Below, in pieces: positions 8,363-18,422 of a stretch of 42,716 bases of DNA. Within the stretch, counting starts at the first letter, position 1, and the number at the start of each line of letters is the position of its first letter. A program made the translations under genes and the position numbers. The stretch covers positions 1 to 42,716 of the forward strand of contig JAPHSY010000016.1 of the NCBI GenBank assembly GCA_026196495.1, written 5' to 3'. The notes beneath the pieces were generated by a model. That model worked only from the letters and a program-made list of their open reading frames with translations. It was not told the DNA's origin and searched no databases. The stretch comes from Magnetovibrio sp. Its GTDB lineage: Bacteria; Pseudomonadota; Alphaproteobacteria; Rhodospirillales; Magnetovibrionaceae.

Positions 8363-9151
8363 TTAGCGTTCTCCACCCTGTTCAAGTTTTGCCTTAATGT
8401 ACGACAACAGCGGGAACAACCCCGCCATCAGGGCGATAAGGAAGCCATAAAGGCCTTCCTTGTAACCCTTGCGGCCAATATAGCACTTGAAGAAGCGCGA
8501 AAACAGACGGCGAATGTTATCGGGTAAATTACCGATCTTTCCCGATGCACGCAGATCGTTCGCACGTGCCGTTGAATACCGATCCAAGCGATGGATCATG
8601 TCGGAAATATCACGGTCTACATAGTGGATCATGCGATTTTTCAGCCACATGCGTTCACCCTTCAACTGCACACCGGGATGGACACGTTGGTCACCCCAAA
8701 GCTTTGCGCCGTTGGTGTATAAGCGTACGGTGGCGCTGACCCCCCAAGAACCACCCCAGCCATAACGAACAAGGTGGTCGCCGACGTAGTTGTCATAAGG
8801 AATCAAAAAATGACCAAAAGGGGCATCTTGAATTGTGGATTTAATTTCGGCTGCCAACTCAGGTGAGACGCGCTCATCCGCGTCCACTTCCAAAATCCAG
8901 TCCGTGGTACAGATATCAATACCCGCATGGCGACGCGGCCCTTCGATAGGCCAATCACCTTCCACAAGCTTGTCCGTGTAACGTGCGGCAATGTCTTTGG
9001 AACCATCGGTGCATTTGTCCAACACCACCACAATCTCATCAGCAAACGTCAACGTATCCAGACACGCTTCCAGGTGATCTTCTTCATTGTGTGCCACCAC
9101 CAAGGCAGTGACGGTTTTGATTGCAGTGTCGCTCACGTCAATCGGCTCCAT
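8363..9151 (-). CDS. glycosyltransferase family 2 (WaaE/KdtX-like)
   Basis: This 262-aa protein has a GT-A domain beginning TALVVAHNEEDHLE, a DAD metal site in LEVDADERV and the VRLYTNGAKLWGDQRVHP acceptor region. That combination resembles WaaE/KdtX-type LPS core glucosyltransferases. A hydrophobic C-terminal segment (GFLIALMAGLFPLLSYI) probably docks it on the inner membrane. The start overlaps the GT9 gene's end by 19 nt. Position between GT9 and GT4 genes in one operon points to LPS core or surface oligosaccharide assembly. The sugar it adds cannot be told from sequence. Confidence 0.88.
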   Translation of the reverse strand: MEPIDVSDTAIKTVTALVVAHNEEDHLEACLDTLTFADEIVVVLDKCTDGSKDIAARYTDKLVEGDWPIEGPRRHAGIDICTTDWILEVDADERVSPELAAEIKSTIQDAPFGHFLIPYDNYVGDHLVRYGWGGSWGVSATVRLYTNGAKLWGDQRVHPGVQLKGERMWLKNRMIHYVDRDISDMIHRLDRYSTARANDLRASGKIGNLPDNIRRLFSRFFKCYIGRKGYKEGLYGFLIALMAGLFPLLSYIKAKLEQGGER

Positions 9152-10128
9152 AATTCCTTTGCGGCCTGTTCGGCCTTATCAACACTGAGATCCCCCATCA
9201 AGGATGGTGTATTGCGGTAATCGTAGTCTGGTGGGAACAATTCGTCCAAGGCCTTATCACCGCGCACCGACATGGCAAGCTTTCCACCTTCTCCGCCCCA
9301 TGGGGCATAAAGGTCTTCACGTGACGGTCCAAACAAGCCTAACGTCGGAATTCCCGCGGCGGCGGCCATGTGCATCAACCCCGAATCGTTTCCGATATAA
9401 AAGCTGGCGCGGCGCAAACAAGCCCCAACGGTGGCGAGTGGAATATCCCCAACCAAATTTAAGATCCGATCACGGGGCAATGCATCCAGTACCGGCTGGG
9501 CCATTTCCAGCTCTGACGTGTGTGCCATCACCGCAATTCGACCGCCCGATAAGATACCGTCTTCAGCCGTTAACCTTAATGCCAATTCAACGAATCGGTC
9601 CGCATACCATGTTTTGCCAATCCAGTTGGCCGTGGGACCTAAGGCCAAAACCGGTGTGCCATCAGGAATAAGTTTGGCGGCGGCGGCATCGTGTTCAGGG
9701 GTGCTCCACAATTGAGGCACAGGTGGATTATCCGCCCGCCCAACCAGAGATCCCATTGCCACAACCCGGTGCAAATATTTCTTATTGGCTTTGCCCAAAT
9801 GGATTTGACGCTTGGACAGCAAGGCATAGCTCAACGGTGCATTACGTAAGTCCACCACCACATCCCAACATGTGCCAACGCATTTGCGCCACATTTCCCA
9901 CCAATGCAGGCTGTGTTTACGCTTGGGCAGTTCAATCACACGTTCCAATCCCGGCACGGCCGCAAAAAGGCCCGCAGGCACAGGCCCACACACCACAGTG
10001 GTGCGTGCACCTGGATATTCATCCAGCAAATGCGCCAACACGCCCAAAGACAACACCGCGTCGCCCAAACGGTTGGAGGTGATAAACAGAATGCGTTTCA
10101 AAGCGGTTTCCCCAGGCATTTTACCCAT
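9133..10128 (-). CDS. glycosyltransferase family 9 (heptosyltransferase-like)
   Basis: The N-terminus (ILFITSNRLGDAVLSLGVL) and the C-terminal ADP-sugar site (YIGNDSGLMHMAAAAGIPTL, then GLFGPS) are diagnostic of GT9. These enzymes add heptose or a related sugar to lipid A-Kdo on the cytoplasmic face. The ATG at 10128 has AGGA at good spacing; an ATG three codons later is also possible. It is the first gene of the minus-strand run GT9-GT2-GT4-asnB-pyrC-acuI, so the operon promoter should lie in 10129-10262, shared divergently with ygfZ. Confidence 0.92.
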   Translation of the reverse strand: MGKMPGETALKRILFITSNRLGDAVLSLGVLAHLLDEYPGARTTVVCGPVPAGLFAAVPGLERVIELPKRKHSLHWWEMWRKCVGTCWDVVVDLRNAPLSYALLSKRQIHLGKANKKYLHRVVAMGSLVGRADNPPVPQLWSTPEHDAAAAKLIPDGTPVLALGPTANWIGKTWYADRFVELALRLTAEDGILSGGRIAVMAHTSELEMAQPVLDALPRDRILNLVGDIPLATVGACLRRASFYIGNDSGLMHMAAAAGIPTLGLFGPSREDLYAPWGGEGGKLAMSVRGDKALDELFPPDYDYRNTPSLMGDLSVDKAEQAAKELWSRLT

Positions 10129-10262
10129 ATCGGCAATTCCTTATGCCTTTCCGCCTTTATAGGGCGCTCAGATGAAAAAGCATAGGGTCCCCTTGCCATT
10201 TAGGCCCGAATGGCCCACCTTCTTTAAACCTTGATAATGAAAAATAATGCGGTTTAACCAAC

Positions 10263-11147
10263 ATGAGCTCCAAAACCTATATTCCCTTGCCAGATCGTGG
10301 CCTGATCAAGATCGAAGGCCCCGATGCCCGCAGTTTTCTGCAAGGCCTGGTATCACAAGACATGCAACGTATTACAGCAAACCAAGCGGTCTATTCTGCG
10401 TTTCTGACCCCCCAAGGTAAATTCCTGTTCGACTTCTTTGCATTTGAAATGGGAGGATCAGTCGTCTTGGATGTCGAAGGCAAACGTTGTTCAGACTTTT
10501 TCAAGCGATTGAGCATGTACAAACTGCGCTCGGACGTAAACCTCAGCGACGTTAGCGCAGATTTTGACGTTTATGGCATTTTGGATTCTCAAGGCTTTGC
10601 TGAACGCGGTCAGTCCAAAGCATTTGGCGAAGGCATCATTTATGCCGACCCACGCCTATTGGACATGGGTTGTCGTGCAATCTTGCCCAAAGGTGACATC
10701 AGCGCACTTGAACAATCAGGCTTAAGCGCAGGCAATCTAGACAGTTTCGAACAAACTCGCATGTCCTTAGGCCTTGCTGACGGATCACGAGACATGAGTG
10801 TAGACAAAGCGCTGTTGCTCGAAAATGGTTTTGAAGAGCTGGACGGCGTCAATTTTGCCAAAGGGTGTTTCATGGGCCAAGAGCTGACCGCACGCACGCG
10901 TTACCGAGGATTGGTAAAAAAGCGACTGCTCCCCGTTACCATTAATGGCCCTGCTCCAGATACGGGAGCCTCACTCCAACTGGGTGACAAAGAAGCTGGC
11001 GAAATGAAGAGCAGTTGCGGCAATGTCGGCTTAGCCCTGGTCCGTTTGGACAAGTTATCAGATGGTGTTCGCTTCACATGTGATGACGCAACCCTCACTC
11101 CCAGTGTCCCATACTGGGTTCAGTTCCAAGAAAAAGAGGACGATTGA
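10263..11147 (+). CDS. ygfZ: folate-binding protein YgfZ (Fe-S cluster assembly factor)
   Basis: This 294-aa GcvT-related protein carries the family signature K-G-C-F-M-G-Q-E at 200-207, with conserved Cys202. Known YgfZ/Iba57 proteins use tetrahydrofolate to help build or repair [4Fe-4S] clusters, for example in radical SAM enzymes such as MiaB. The N-terminal IEGPDARSFLQGLVSQD block is also typical. The gene is divergent from the glycan operon, and its stop codon lies within the start region of the methyltransferase gene, so the two are probably co-transcribed. Confidence 0.93.
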   Translation: MSSKTYIPLPDRGLIKIEGPDARSFLQGLVSQDMQRITANQAVYSAFLTPQGKFLFDFFAFEMGGSVVLDVEGKRCSDFFKRLSMYKLRSDVNLSDVSADFDVYGILDSQGFAERGQSKAFGEGIIYADPRLLDMGCRAILPKGDISALEQSGLSAGNLDSFEQTRMSLGLADGSRDMSVDKALLLENGFEELDGVNFAKGCFMGQELTARTRYRGLVKKRLLPVTINGPAPDTGASLQLGDKEAGEMKSSCGNVGLALVRLDKLSDGVRFTCDDATLTPSVPYWVQFQEKEDD

Positions 11148-11152
11148 TCCTC

Positions 11153-11800
11153 ATGAATCAAAAGCCACCTGATGACGTAGGTGAACTTCTGGGTTTGGTG
11201 TCGCGTGCATATTCATACCGCGTCAACCAATGCGGTCCCGTAGCCAATGGTGTCTTTTGGAAAAACGAAGACGGGCAGATTTTGCGTTATGAGCTGTTGA
11301 TTGAAGCCATCGCTGAAGAAGATCTAAACCGCCCCATCACCGTGAACGATTTGGGCTGTGGCTATGGTGCTTTGTTTGATTTGCTGGTAACCCAACCGGC
11401 CATGAACGGTGGAACCTATTATGGTTATGACATTTCACCATTGATGATTGACGAAGCCAAAGCCCGCCACAACGATCCACGTGCCCACTTCATTGAAAGC
11501 CCTATCGCAACAGAAACCGCAGAATACTCTTTTGTTTCTGGCACTTACAATATGAATTTTGGAGCCAGTCGAGTTGTTTGGGAAGATTACATTGAAACCA
11601 ACCTCACCCACTTGTGGTCGAAAACAACCAAAGTGATGGCCTTTAACATGTTGGACAACACCTCAAAAGAACGACTTAATGATCTATATTACGCAGATCG
11701 CAATCGCGTATTGGAATTCGCCATGAGCCTGTCACCGGATGTCGACCTTATTGATGACTATCCGCTTGATGAATTCACCATCTACGTAAAAAGAATTTAA
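11153..11800 (+). CDS. SAM-dependent methyltransferase, unknown substrate
   Basis: This 215-aa class I methyltransferase has the SAM-binding motif VNDLGCGYGALFDLL and the acidic ribose-binding end of strand 2 (YGYDISPLMIDEAKAR). The ATG at 11153 is chosen; a TTG at 11144 overlapping the ygfZ stop is also possible, and both share the same GAGGA upstream. The rest of the protein does not point to a substrate. Coupling to ygfZ suggests common expression but not necessarily a common pathway. It converges with the ArsC-like gene with a 4-nt overlap of ends. Confidence 0.8.
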   Translation: MNQKPPDDVGELLGLVSRAYSYRVNQCGPVANGVFWKNEDGQILRYELLIEAIAEEDLNRPITVNDLGCGYGALFDLLVTQPAMNGGTYYGYDISPLMIDEAKARHNDPRAHFIESPIATETAEYSFVSGTYNMNFGASRVVWEDYIETNLTHLWSKTTKVMAFNMLDNTSKERLNDLYYADRNRVLEFAMSLSPDVDLIDDYPLDEFTIYVKRI

Positions 11801-12288
11801 GTCGCGATAGAGAGCAACATCGACTCTAAGGCGTCCCCACGCACACCATCCGTAGATTTGCCGGCAAGCTTCAACATTTGCTGTTCCATATCCCCAAATG
11901 AGCGCCGAAACGTGCCAATGCGCTCGTTCTCATCTCCCTCTACAGCTAAGGGGTCGGCAAATTGCCAGTGCACCCGCACTGGATTGGAATACCAAATGGG
12001 CAACGTTATTCGCTCTAAGCTCTCATCCAAGGTGATAACAGCATCCAATCGCGGGGCATTGGGAGTTACGAATAAATCCCACTTTTTGGGGTGTTGTTCA
12101 CTGGTGTCATATCCCACTTGTTTTAAAGTTTCAGTGACAAAAGGATTCAACTGGCTAGCAGGTTTGTTGCCTGCACTGAATGCGCGAAAACGCCCCTGAC
12201 CAACCTTGTTGAGCAAGGCTTCAGCCATGATTGAGCGACACGCATTGCGTGGCGACAAAAACAAAATGTTTAGGGGTTCCCCCTCCAT
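11797..12288 (-). CDS. LMW phosphatase/ArsC-like protein with degenerate catalytic loop
   Basis: The fold signature of low-molecular-weight phosphatases and thioredoxin-coupled arsenate reductases is visible: NILFLSPRNACRSIMAEAL near the N-terminus, FSAGNKPA, and the late FADPL general-acid loop. The phosphate loop should read C-x5-R, but position 12 is Ser (codon TCG), leaving S-P-R-N-A-C-R. Cys17 is the only cysteine in 163 aa, so the redox cysteine pair of ArsC is also missing. It therefore cannot work as a standard arsenate reductase. A binding or regulatory role, or altered chemistry, is possible. It lies 44 nt downstream of ppdK on the same strand. Confidence 0.78.
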   Translation of the reverse strand: MEGEPLNILFLSPRNACRSIMAEALLNKVGQGRFRAFSAGNKPASQLNPFVTETLKQVGYDTSEQHPKKWDLFVTPNAPRLDAVITLDESLERITLPIWYSNPVRVHWQFADPLAVEGDENERIGTFRRSFGDMEQQMLKLAGKSTDGVRGDALESMLLSIAT

Positions 12289-12332
12289 TGCGGCCCACCA
12301 CTCCCAAGATATTCAAAGACCCGCGTTATGAG

Positions 12333-15020
12333 CTACGCGTTATCTTCTGCCTCAACACCCAGCGCAGCTTGTGCTGCTGCCAAGCGAGCAATAGGGACAC
12401 GGTAGGGCGAACAAGACACATAGTCCAGCCCAACATCGTGACAGAAATGCACCGATGCCGGGTCACCACCGTGTTCACCACAGATACCAACCTTCAATCC
12501 CGGCCGCATGCTGCGTCCGCGTTCCACCCCAAGTTTCACCAGCTCCCCCACGCCATCCTTATCAATGGTCACAAACGGGTCCGTTTCCCAAACCCCCCGT
12601 TCACGATAAATCTGAATGAAACGTGCAGCATCATCACGCGACAAACCATACGTGGTTTGCGTTAAGTCGTTGGTGCCAAAGCTGAAAAACTCTGCATCTT
12701 TGGCCAACTCACTAGCGCGCAAGGCTGCGCGTGGCAGCTCAATCATCGTGCCAATCTGATACGCGACATCCACACCACGTTCACTGAGAACCCGATCTGC
12801 CGTTTGTTTAACCAAGGGCTGCAAACGTTTGAGTTCCGTATGTGCAGACACCAGCGGGATCATCACTTCTGGATGGACTGTTTTTCCATCTTCAACCAAG
12901 TCAGCCGCCGCCTCGAAAATTGCACGAACCTGCATTTCATAAATTTCTGGATACGTGATGGCCAAACGACAACCACGATGGCCCAACATGGGGTTCACTT
13001 CTTCCAACTCGTCAATGCGACGTTTGATGACATCGATCTCAAGACCCAATGCTTCCGCCACAGCTTTGATGTCTTTCTCTGATTGCGGCAAGAATTCGTG
13101 AAGCGGCGGATCCAATAAACGAATCGTCACGGCTTGCCCATCCATGATGGTAAAGAGATCTGCAAAATCTTTACGCTGATACGGCAACAGCTTGTCCAGC
13201 GCCACTTTGCGTTCTTCATAACCTTGAGCCAAGATCATCTCACGCATATGAATGATGCGTTCCGGCTCAAAGAACATGTGCTCGGTCCGCGCCAAGCCAA
13301 TACCTTCTGCCCCAAAATTACGTGCAACTTTCGCATCCATTGGGGTTTCCGCATTTGCGCGCACACCCAACACACGGGTTTCGTCCACCCATTCCATCAA
13401 CGTCCCAAAGGCACCGCTAAGTTCCGGTTCAATGGTTGCAACTTTACCTTTGATGATCTCCCCAGTGGAACCATCCAAAGTCACCAAGTCGCCTTCGTGC
13501 AAGACTTCGCCCAAAGCACTTAGGGTCTTGGCTTTCACATCGACAATGACATCGCCAGCACCCGACACACACGGCGTACCCATGCCACGTGCCACAACGG
13601 CCGCATGGGACGTCATGCCACCACGTGTGGTCAATATCCCTTTAGAAACATACATCCCACCAATGTCTTCCGGTGACGTTTCCACCCGGGCCAGTACAAC
13701 GTCTTCGCCCTTTTCAGACCACACTTCGGCATCGGCTGCTGTAAACACCAACTTGCCAAATGCGGCACCTGGTGATGCAGGCAAACCACGGCCCAAAATA
13801 TCGCGTGGGGCGCTCGGATCCAATGTGGGGTGGAGAAGCTGATCCAAGTGTGATGGATCAATGCGACGAATGGCTTCGGCCTTATCGATAAGGCCTTCTT
13901 CGACCATTTCCACGGCAATCTTCAACGCCGCCTTGGTGGTGCGTTTACCACCGCGCGTTTGCAAAATCCACAGTTTGCCTTTCTGGATGGTAAATTCCAG
14001 ATCCTGCATGTCCTTGTAATGTTTTTCCAAGGTGTTGCGAACCGTATCCAGCTCCCCATAAAGCTTGGGCATCATCTCTTCCAAGCTGGGCAGATCAATA
14101 TTGGCAGCTTCTTTTTCTGCCAAGGACAAGGGCTGCGGCGTGCGAATACCCGCTACCACATCTTCACCTTGGGCGTTGATCAGATACTCACCATAAAACT
14201 TATTTTCACCCGTGGATGGATTGCGGGTGAAGCACACCCCGGTGGCACTGTCTTCGCCCATGTTGCCAAACACCATGGTTTGAACATTAACGGCGGTGCC
14301 CCAATCATCGGGAATCTTGTGAAGTTTGCGGTACGTTTGGGCACGCTTATTGCTCCAACTGCCAAACACGGCACCGATGGCTGCCCAAAGTTGTTTGCGC
14401 GGGTCTTGTGGGAACGGCTCACCTGTGTGGTTTTCGATGGCATCGATGAAGTCAGGCAACAAAGCCTTCCAATCATCAGCCGTCAGGTCGGTATCCAGCT
14501 TCAGGTTATGATCGACCTTGTAGTCTTCCAGCAGGTCTTCAAAGTGGTAGTGGTCAACGCCCAACACCACATCACCAAACATTTGGATAAACCGACGATA
14601 GCTGTCATAGGCAAAGCGCGCATCACCTGTTTGTGCGGCCAAAACTTCAACGGCTTCGTCATTGAGGCCAAGATTCAAGACCGTGTCCATCATCCCCGGC
14701 ATGGAAGCCCGGGCACCGGAACGCACGGACAACAGCAAGATTTTATCACCACCATTGCCGCCACCAAATGGCGCCGCCATTTCGGTTTCCAGCTTTGCAA
14801 TGGCGGTGTTGACTTGATCGTTCAGACCATCGGGGTAATCGCCCTGGGTCTCAATATAATGTGCACATACATCCGTGGTGATGGTAAAGCCCGGCGGAAC
14901 ATGCAGACCAATGGCACTCATTTCATGAAGGTTTGCACCTTTCCCCCCCAAAAGATTGCGCATATCGGCGCGCCCTTCTGCTTCACCACCACCAAACGAG
15001 TAAGTCCACTTTTCAGTCAT
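12333..15020 (-). CDS. ppdK: pyruvate, phosphate dikinase
   Basis: PPDK interconverts pyruvate, ATP and phosphate with PEP, AMP and pyrophosphate in the cytoplasm. The N-terminal ATP-grasp domain begins with FGGGEAEG and the LLGGKGANLHEM block. The phosphohistidine is His472 in GGMTSHAAVVARGMGTP. The C-terminal PEP/pyruvate TIM barrel includes GTNDLTQTTYG and active-site Cys847 in KVGICGEHGGDP. The length of 895 aa is standard. It starts 14 nt after glyS, an arrangement common in alphaproteobacteria. The enzyme provides gluconeogenic or pyrophosphate-linked flexibility at the PEP node. Confidence 0.97.
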   Translation of the reverse strand: MTEKWTYSFGGGEAEGRADMRNLLGGKGANLHEMSAIGLHVPPGFTITTDVCAHYIETQGDYPDGLNDQVNTAIAKLETEMAAPFGGGNGGDKILLLSVRSGARASMPGMMDTVLNLGLNDEAVEVLAAQTGDARFAYDSYRRFIQMFGDVVLGVDHYHFEDLLEDYKVDHNLKLDTDLTADDWKALLPDFIDAIENHTGEPFPQDPRKQLWAAIGAVFGSWSNKRAQTYRKLHKIPDDWGTAVNVQTMVFGNMGEDSATGVCFTRNPSTGENKFYGEYLINAQGEDVVAGIRTPQPLSLAEKEAANIDLPSLEEMMPKLYGELDTVRNTLEKHYKDMQDLEFTIQKGKLWILQTRGGKRTTKAALKIAVEMVEEGLIDKAEAIRRIDPSHLDQLLHPTLDPSAPRDILGRGLPASPGAAFGKLVFTAADAEVWSEKGEDVVLARVETSPEDIGGMYVSKGILTTRGGMTSHAAVVARGMGTPCVSGAGDVIVDVKAKTLSALGEVLHEGDLVTLDGSTGEIIKGKVATIEPELSGAFGTLMEWVDETRVLGVRANAETPMDAKVARNFGAEGIGLARTEHMFFEPERIIHMREMILAQGYEERKVALDKLLPYQRKDFADLFTIMDGQAVTIRLLDPPLHEFLPQSEKDIKAVAEALGLEIDVIKRRIDELEEVNPMLGHRGCRLAITYPEIYEMQVRAIFEAAADLVEDGKTVHPEVMIPLVSAHTELKRLQPLVKQTADRVLSERGVDVAYQIGTMIELPRAALRASELAKDAEFFSFGTNDLTQTTYGLSRDDAARFIQIYRERGVWETDPFVTIDKDGVGELVKLGVERGRSMRPGLKVGICGEHGGDPASVHFCHDVGLDYVSCSPYRVPIARLAAAQAALGVEAEDNA

Positions 15021-15034
15021 ACTGAAATGCTCCG

Positions 15035-17086
15035 TCAGCCTTCAATTTTGGAGAAATCGGCGATTTCACCCATAACACTCTGTATTTGAGATAAGAGCTT
15101 CAAACGGTTTTCACGAACTTTTTCGTCATCAGCATTGACCATAACGTCTTCGAAGAAGGTATCCAGCGGTCCGCGCAGCTTTGCCAACGCGGCCATGGCG
15201 TCTTCAAATTTTTCTTCACCTGCCAGCTTAGAGCCTTCAGCACCGGCATCGTTCAGCGCCGCAAACAAATTGCGCTCGGCATCTTCAACAAAGGCCGCTT
15301 CGTCAGGTGAACCAGCGTAAGACTTACCGTCTTTCTTTTCTTCGATGCGCAAGATGTTGGATGCCCGTTTGTGCGCGGCCAACAGGTTGGCACCATCGTC
15401 AGAGCCCACCAGCGCGGACAAGGCATCCACACGTGCTAATAGACGCACCAAGTCATCTTCACCACCCAAGGCAAACACGGCATCAATCAAATCATGACGC
15501 ACACCTTCGCCCTTCAAGTGGACTTTGAGACGATCGGCGAAGAAGATCAGCAAATCAGAGCTAACATCATCAGCTTTGTAGTTTGCCAGCGCTTGTGCAA
15601 ACACATCCATCAAAGACAGGCTGAGTTTGTTTTCAACAATCAGACGAATAACGCCCAATGCTGCACGGCGCAGGGCAAATGGATCTTTCGAACCTGTGGG
15701 CTTTTCATCAATGGACCAAAAGCCTGCCAAAGTATCGAGTTTTTCTGCCATAGCCAGACACACAGACACAGGGGCCGTGGGACAATCATCGCCCGGACCT
15801 GCCGGGGAATAGTGATCAGCAATCGCATCGGCAACTTCCGGCGCCTCACCATCATGCAGCGCATAATAACGCCCCATGATACCCTGGACTTCAGGGATTT
15901 CGTAAACCATGCCTGTGACCAAATCACATTTGCACAGCTCAGCTGCACGTTCGGCTTGAGCTTTGTCGGCACCGATGTGTTCGGCCAATGCACCCGCCAG
16001 CACTTTCATGCGGGACACTTTTTCGTCCACGGTACCCAACTTGGCGTGGAAGACGATGTCTTTGAGTTTGTCGGCACGTGAAGCCAACGAGACCTTGCGG
16101 TCTTGATCCCAGAAGAATTTGGCATCGGACAGGCGCGCACGCAGCACGCGTTCGTTACCGGCGATGATGGCCTTGCCACCGTCTGTGGAAACTTGGTTGG
16201 CGACCACGATAAACTTTGCCGCCATAGAGCCGTCAGCATTCAAGACTGAGAAATACTTTTGGTGCGAACGCATGGTGTCGGACAGAACTTCGGGCGGAAG
16301 TTCCATAAACTCAGCCTCAATATCGCCCATCAACACCACGGGCCATTCCACCAAGCCCGTGACTTCGGTGAGCAAGCCTTGGTCGTCTTTCAGCGTTAGA
16401 CCGGCATCCGTGCATAGCTTTTCAGCCTGCGATGCGATTTCCGCGCGGCGTTCCGATGGGCACAACAGCACATGGGCTTCAGCCAGCTTGGAACGGTAAT
16501 CGGCAAAATCGGAAACGGTGATGGCTTCTGGGTTTAAGAAGCGATGGCCAAAGGTGTTGGCATTGGCTTCGCAACCTTCATAGACCACAGGCACAACCGA
16601 ACCACCAAACAGGCAGAGGATATTGTGCAACGGACGGACCCAACGTTTTTCACCGCTGCCCCATTTCATGGACTTGGGCCACGGCAAAGCGTTAATTGCA
16701 CCATCCAGTATGCCCGGCAGCACCTTGGCTGTGGACTCACCCTTCTTTTCGATCACGGCGAAGTAGAAAGTCTTGCCTTTGACTTCGCGTTGTTCGCAAT
16801 CGTCAATGCTCATCCCGCCAAGCGAGCCCAAGAAACCCTTAAGGGCCTGTTCAGGGGCACCCACTTGCGGGCCTTTGCGTTCGTCTTTAACGTCCGGTTG
16901 TTTTTCCGAAAGACCATCGACCACCAAGCACAAGCGGCGCGGGGTGACTAAAGCTTCGGCTTTGGAAAATTCCAAGCCAGCTTTTTTCAAACCATCCGTG
17001 ACCAAACGTTTCAAATCATCCGCAGCACGCGCTTGCATGCGGGCAGGAATTTCTTCAGAGAAGAGTTCTAAGAGCAACTCAGCCAT
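15035..17086 (-). CDS. glyS: glycyl-tRNA synthetase beta subunit
   Basis: This is the 683-aa beta chain of the bacterial alpha2beta2 GlyRS, which recognises tRNA-Gly. It starts with the family N-terminus ([15 protein letters not shown]) and contains KSMKWG and [11 protein letters not shown], both conserved in GlyS. The HD-like and anticodon-binding parts follow toward the C-terminus. Its ATG overlaps the glyQ stop by one base (TAATG), as expected for a stoichiometric complex. Confidence 0.97.
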   Translation of the reverse strand: MAELLLELFSEEIPARMQARAADDLKRLVTDGLKKAGLEFSKAEALVTPRRLCLVVDGLSEKQPDVKDERKGPQVGAPEQALKGFLGSLGGMSIDDCEQREVKGKTFYFAVIEKKGESTAKVLPGILDGAINALPWPKSMKWGSGEKRWVRPLHNILCLFGGSVVPVVYEGCEANANTFGHRFLNPEAITVSDFADYRSKLAEAHVLLCPSERRAEIASQAEKLCTDAGLTLKDDQGLLTEVTGLVEWPVVLMGDIEAEFMELPPEVLSDTMRSHQKYFSVLNADGSMAAKFIVVANQVSTDGGKAIIAGNERVLRARLSDAKFFWDQDRKVSLASRADKLKDIVFHAKLGTVDEKVSRMKVLAGALAEHIGADKAQAERAAELCKCDLVTGMVYEIPEVQGIMGRYYALHDGEAPEVADAIADHYSPAGPGDDCPTAPVSVCLAMAEKLDTLAGFWSIDEKPTGSKDPFALRRAALGVIRLIVENKLSLSLMDVFAQALANYKADDVSSDLLIFFADRLKVHLKGEGVRHDLIDAVFALGGEDDLVRLLARVDALSALVGSDDGANLLAAHKRASNILRIEEKKDGKSYAGSPDEAAFVEDAERNLFAALNDAGAEGSKLAGEEKFEDAMAALAKLRGPLDTFFEDVMVNADDEKVRENRLKLLSQIQSVMGEIADFSKIEG

Positions 17087-17988
17087 TATTCAGCTCCCTC
17101 TTCACTTTGTTTTTCTCCGGCAAGCCAGGCTTCACAGCAGCCTTTCGACAAAGTTCGCACCCGTCCGATATAGGCTTGGCGTTCCGTTACGGAAATCACG
17201 CCGCGTGCGTCCAACAAATTGAACAAGTGGCTGGCACGAATGCATTGCTCGTAAGCTGGCAGCGCCATGGGTTTGTCTGCCTCCAACAATGCTTTGCAGG
17301 TGCCTTCGGCATCTTCGAATTGACGGAACAGTTTATCGGTATCGGCATGTTCAAAGTTAAACGCGGATTGTTCTTGTTCATTGCGCAAGAACACATCGCC
17401 GTAACGCACGCCTTCGCCATTCCAATCCAAGTCATAAACATTTTCGACGCCCTGGATGTACATGGCTAGGCGTTCCAAACCATAGGTCAGTTCAACCGCA
17501 ACCGGATCACATTCGATCCCGCCCACTTGTTGGAAATAGGTAAACTGGCTGACTTCCATGCCATCGCACCAAACTTCCCAACCAAGACCCCAGGCCCCCA
17601 AGGTCGGGCTTTCCCAGTCATCTTCGACAAAACGGATGTCGTGCTTGGCACTGTCAATGCCCAAAGCTTTGAGGCTATCCAGGTAGAGCTCTTGGCTGTT
17701 CTGCGGGGATGGCTTCAAGATGGCCTGGAACTGATAGTAGTGCTGCAAGCGGTTTGGGTTTTCGCCATAGCGACCATCGGTCGGGCGACGCGACGGCTGA
17801 ACATAAGCTGCTTTCCACGGTTTCTTGCCCAGAGCACGCAATGTGGTGGCCGGGTGAAAAGTCCCTGCGCCAACCTCTTGGTCGTGGGGCTGCAGCAACA
17901 CGCAACCATGCGATGCCCAAAAGCTTTGCAGCTTGAGGATCAAGTTTTGAAAACACGTTTCAGGATTGGGTGCCGGCACACCAGACAT
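17086..17988 (-). CDS. glyQ: glycyl-tRNA synthetase alpha subunit
   Basis: The catalytic chain of GlyRS activates glycine with ATP. Diagnostic segments are [40 protein letters not shown] and [18 protein letters not shown]. The frame extends back to 18087, but the family start is [14 protein letters not shown] at 17988, giving 300 aa; the extra upstream residues are not family-like. It heads the minus-strand operon glyQ-glyS-ppdK. No T-box or glycine riboswitch was recognised in 17989-18120. Confidence 0.96.
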   Translation of the reverse strand: MSGVPAPNPETCFQNLILKLQSFWASHGCVLLQPHDQEVGAGTFHPATTLRALGKKPWKAAYVQPSRRPTDGRYGENPNRLQHYYQFQAILKPSPQNSQELYLDSLKALGIDSAKHDIRFVEDDWESPTLGAWGLGWEVWCDGMEVSQFTYFQQVGGIECDPVAVELTYGLERLAMYIQGVENVYDLDWNGEGVRYGDVFLRNEQEQSAFNFEHADTDKLFRQFEDAEGTCKALLEADKPMALPAYEQCIRASHLFNLLDARGVISVTERQAYIGRVRTLSKGCCEAWLAGEKQSEEGAE

Positions 17989-18120
17989 AAGCAAAAAACC
18001 TTGAGAAATGGGGGTCGAAAACAAAAGAATTTGTGCGTCGCAAGATACCCTTTCCCGAACCGGACGGTCAAGGCGCGAAAGCCGCAATTTACTTATGTTT
18101 CAATAAGGTTTTTCGTTTGG

Positions 18121-18369
18121 TTAAAACGGACAGTCCTGACGACCACAGCTTTTCGCGCTGCGGGTGGTGTAGGCGCCGCACGCTTTACATTCCACCATGT
18201 CTTCAACACCGTCTTTTGCGGGTGCCTCTGGCGCTTTGGGAGATGGTTTTGAACGCGGAACACGGCCGGAGCGTTGTTCTTGCATCCGGGTGAAGTATTT
18301 AAAGCCGTTCCACACCACCAATACGACGACGATGGTAAACACGACCTTCATGAGACTGAAACCAAACAT
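18121..18369 (-). CDS. small membrane-anchored protein with C-terminal zinc ribbon (PP0621-like)
   Basis: This 82-aa protein has one N-terminal membrane segment (residues 7-25), a Pro/Lys linker and a C-terminal four-cysteine module with Cys61, Cys64, Cys75 and Cys80 (CKAC...C...C). It resembles small conserved proteobacterial proteins often found near glyQ. The start at 18369 has AGGGGG just upstream; the frame could extend to 18408. A zinc ribbon is inferred. The function is not known. It lies 53 nt downstream of trmN6 on the same strand. Confidence 0.75.
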   Translation of the reverse strand: MFGFSLMKVVFTIVVVLVVWNGFKYFTRMQEQRSGRVPRSKPSPKAPEAPAKDGVEDMVECKACGAYTTRSAKSCGRQDCPF

Positions 18370-18422
18370 AGCCCCCTTGTAGGGTGCTGTTGCTTCCCGG
18401 TCAACCAATCAAGAGCATTCGA

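Noticed and set aside
13959-15089. Long open frame on the plus strand (376 codons)
   Set aside because: It is antisense to ppdK, with no family-like sequence and low-complexity composition expected of a shadow frame.
17989-18120. Possible glycine riboswitch or T-box before glyQ
   Set aside because: The leader is short and lacks the conserved glycine aptamer or T-box sequences.
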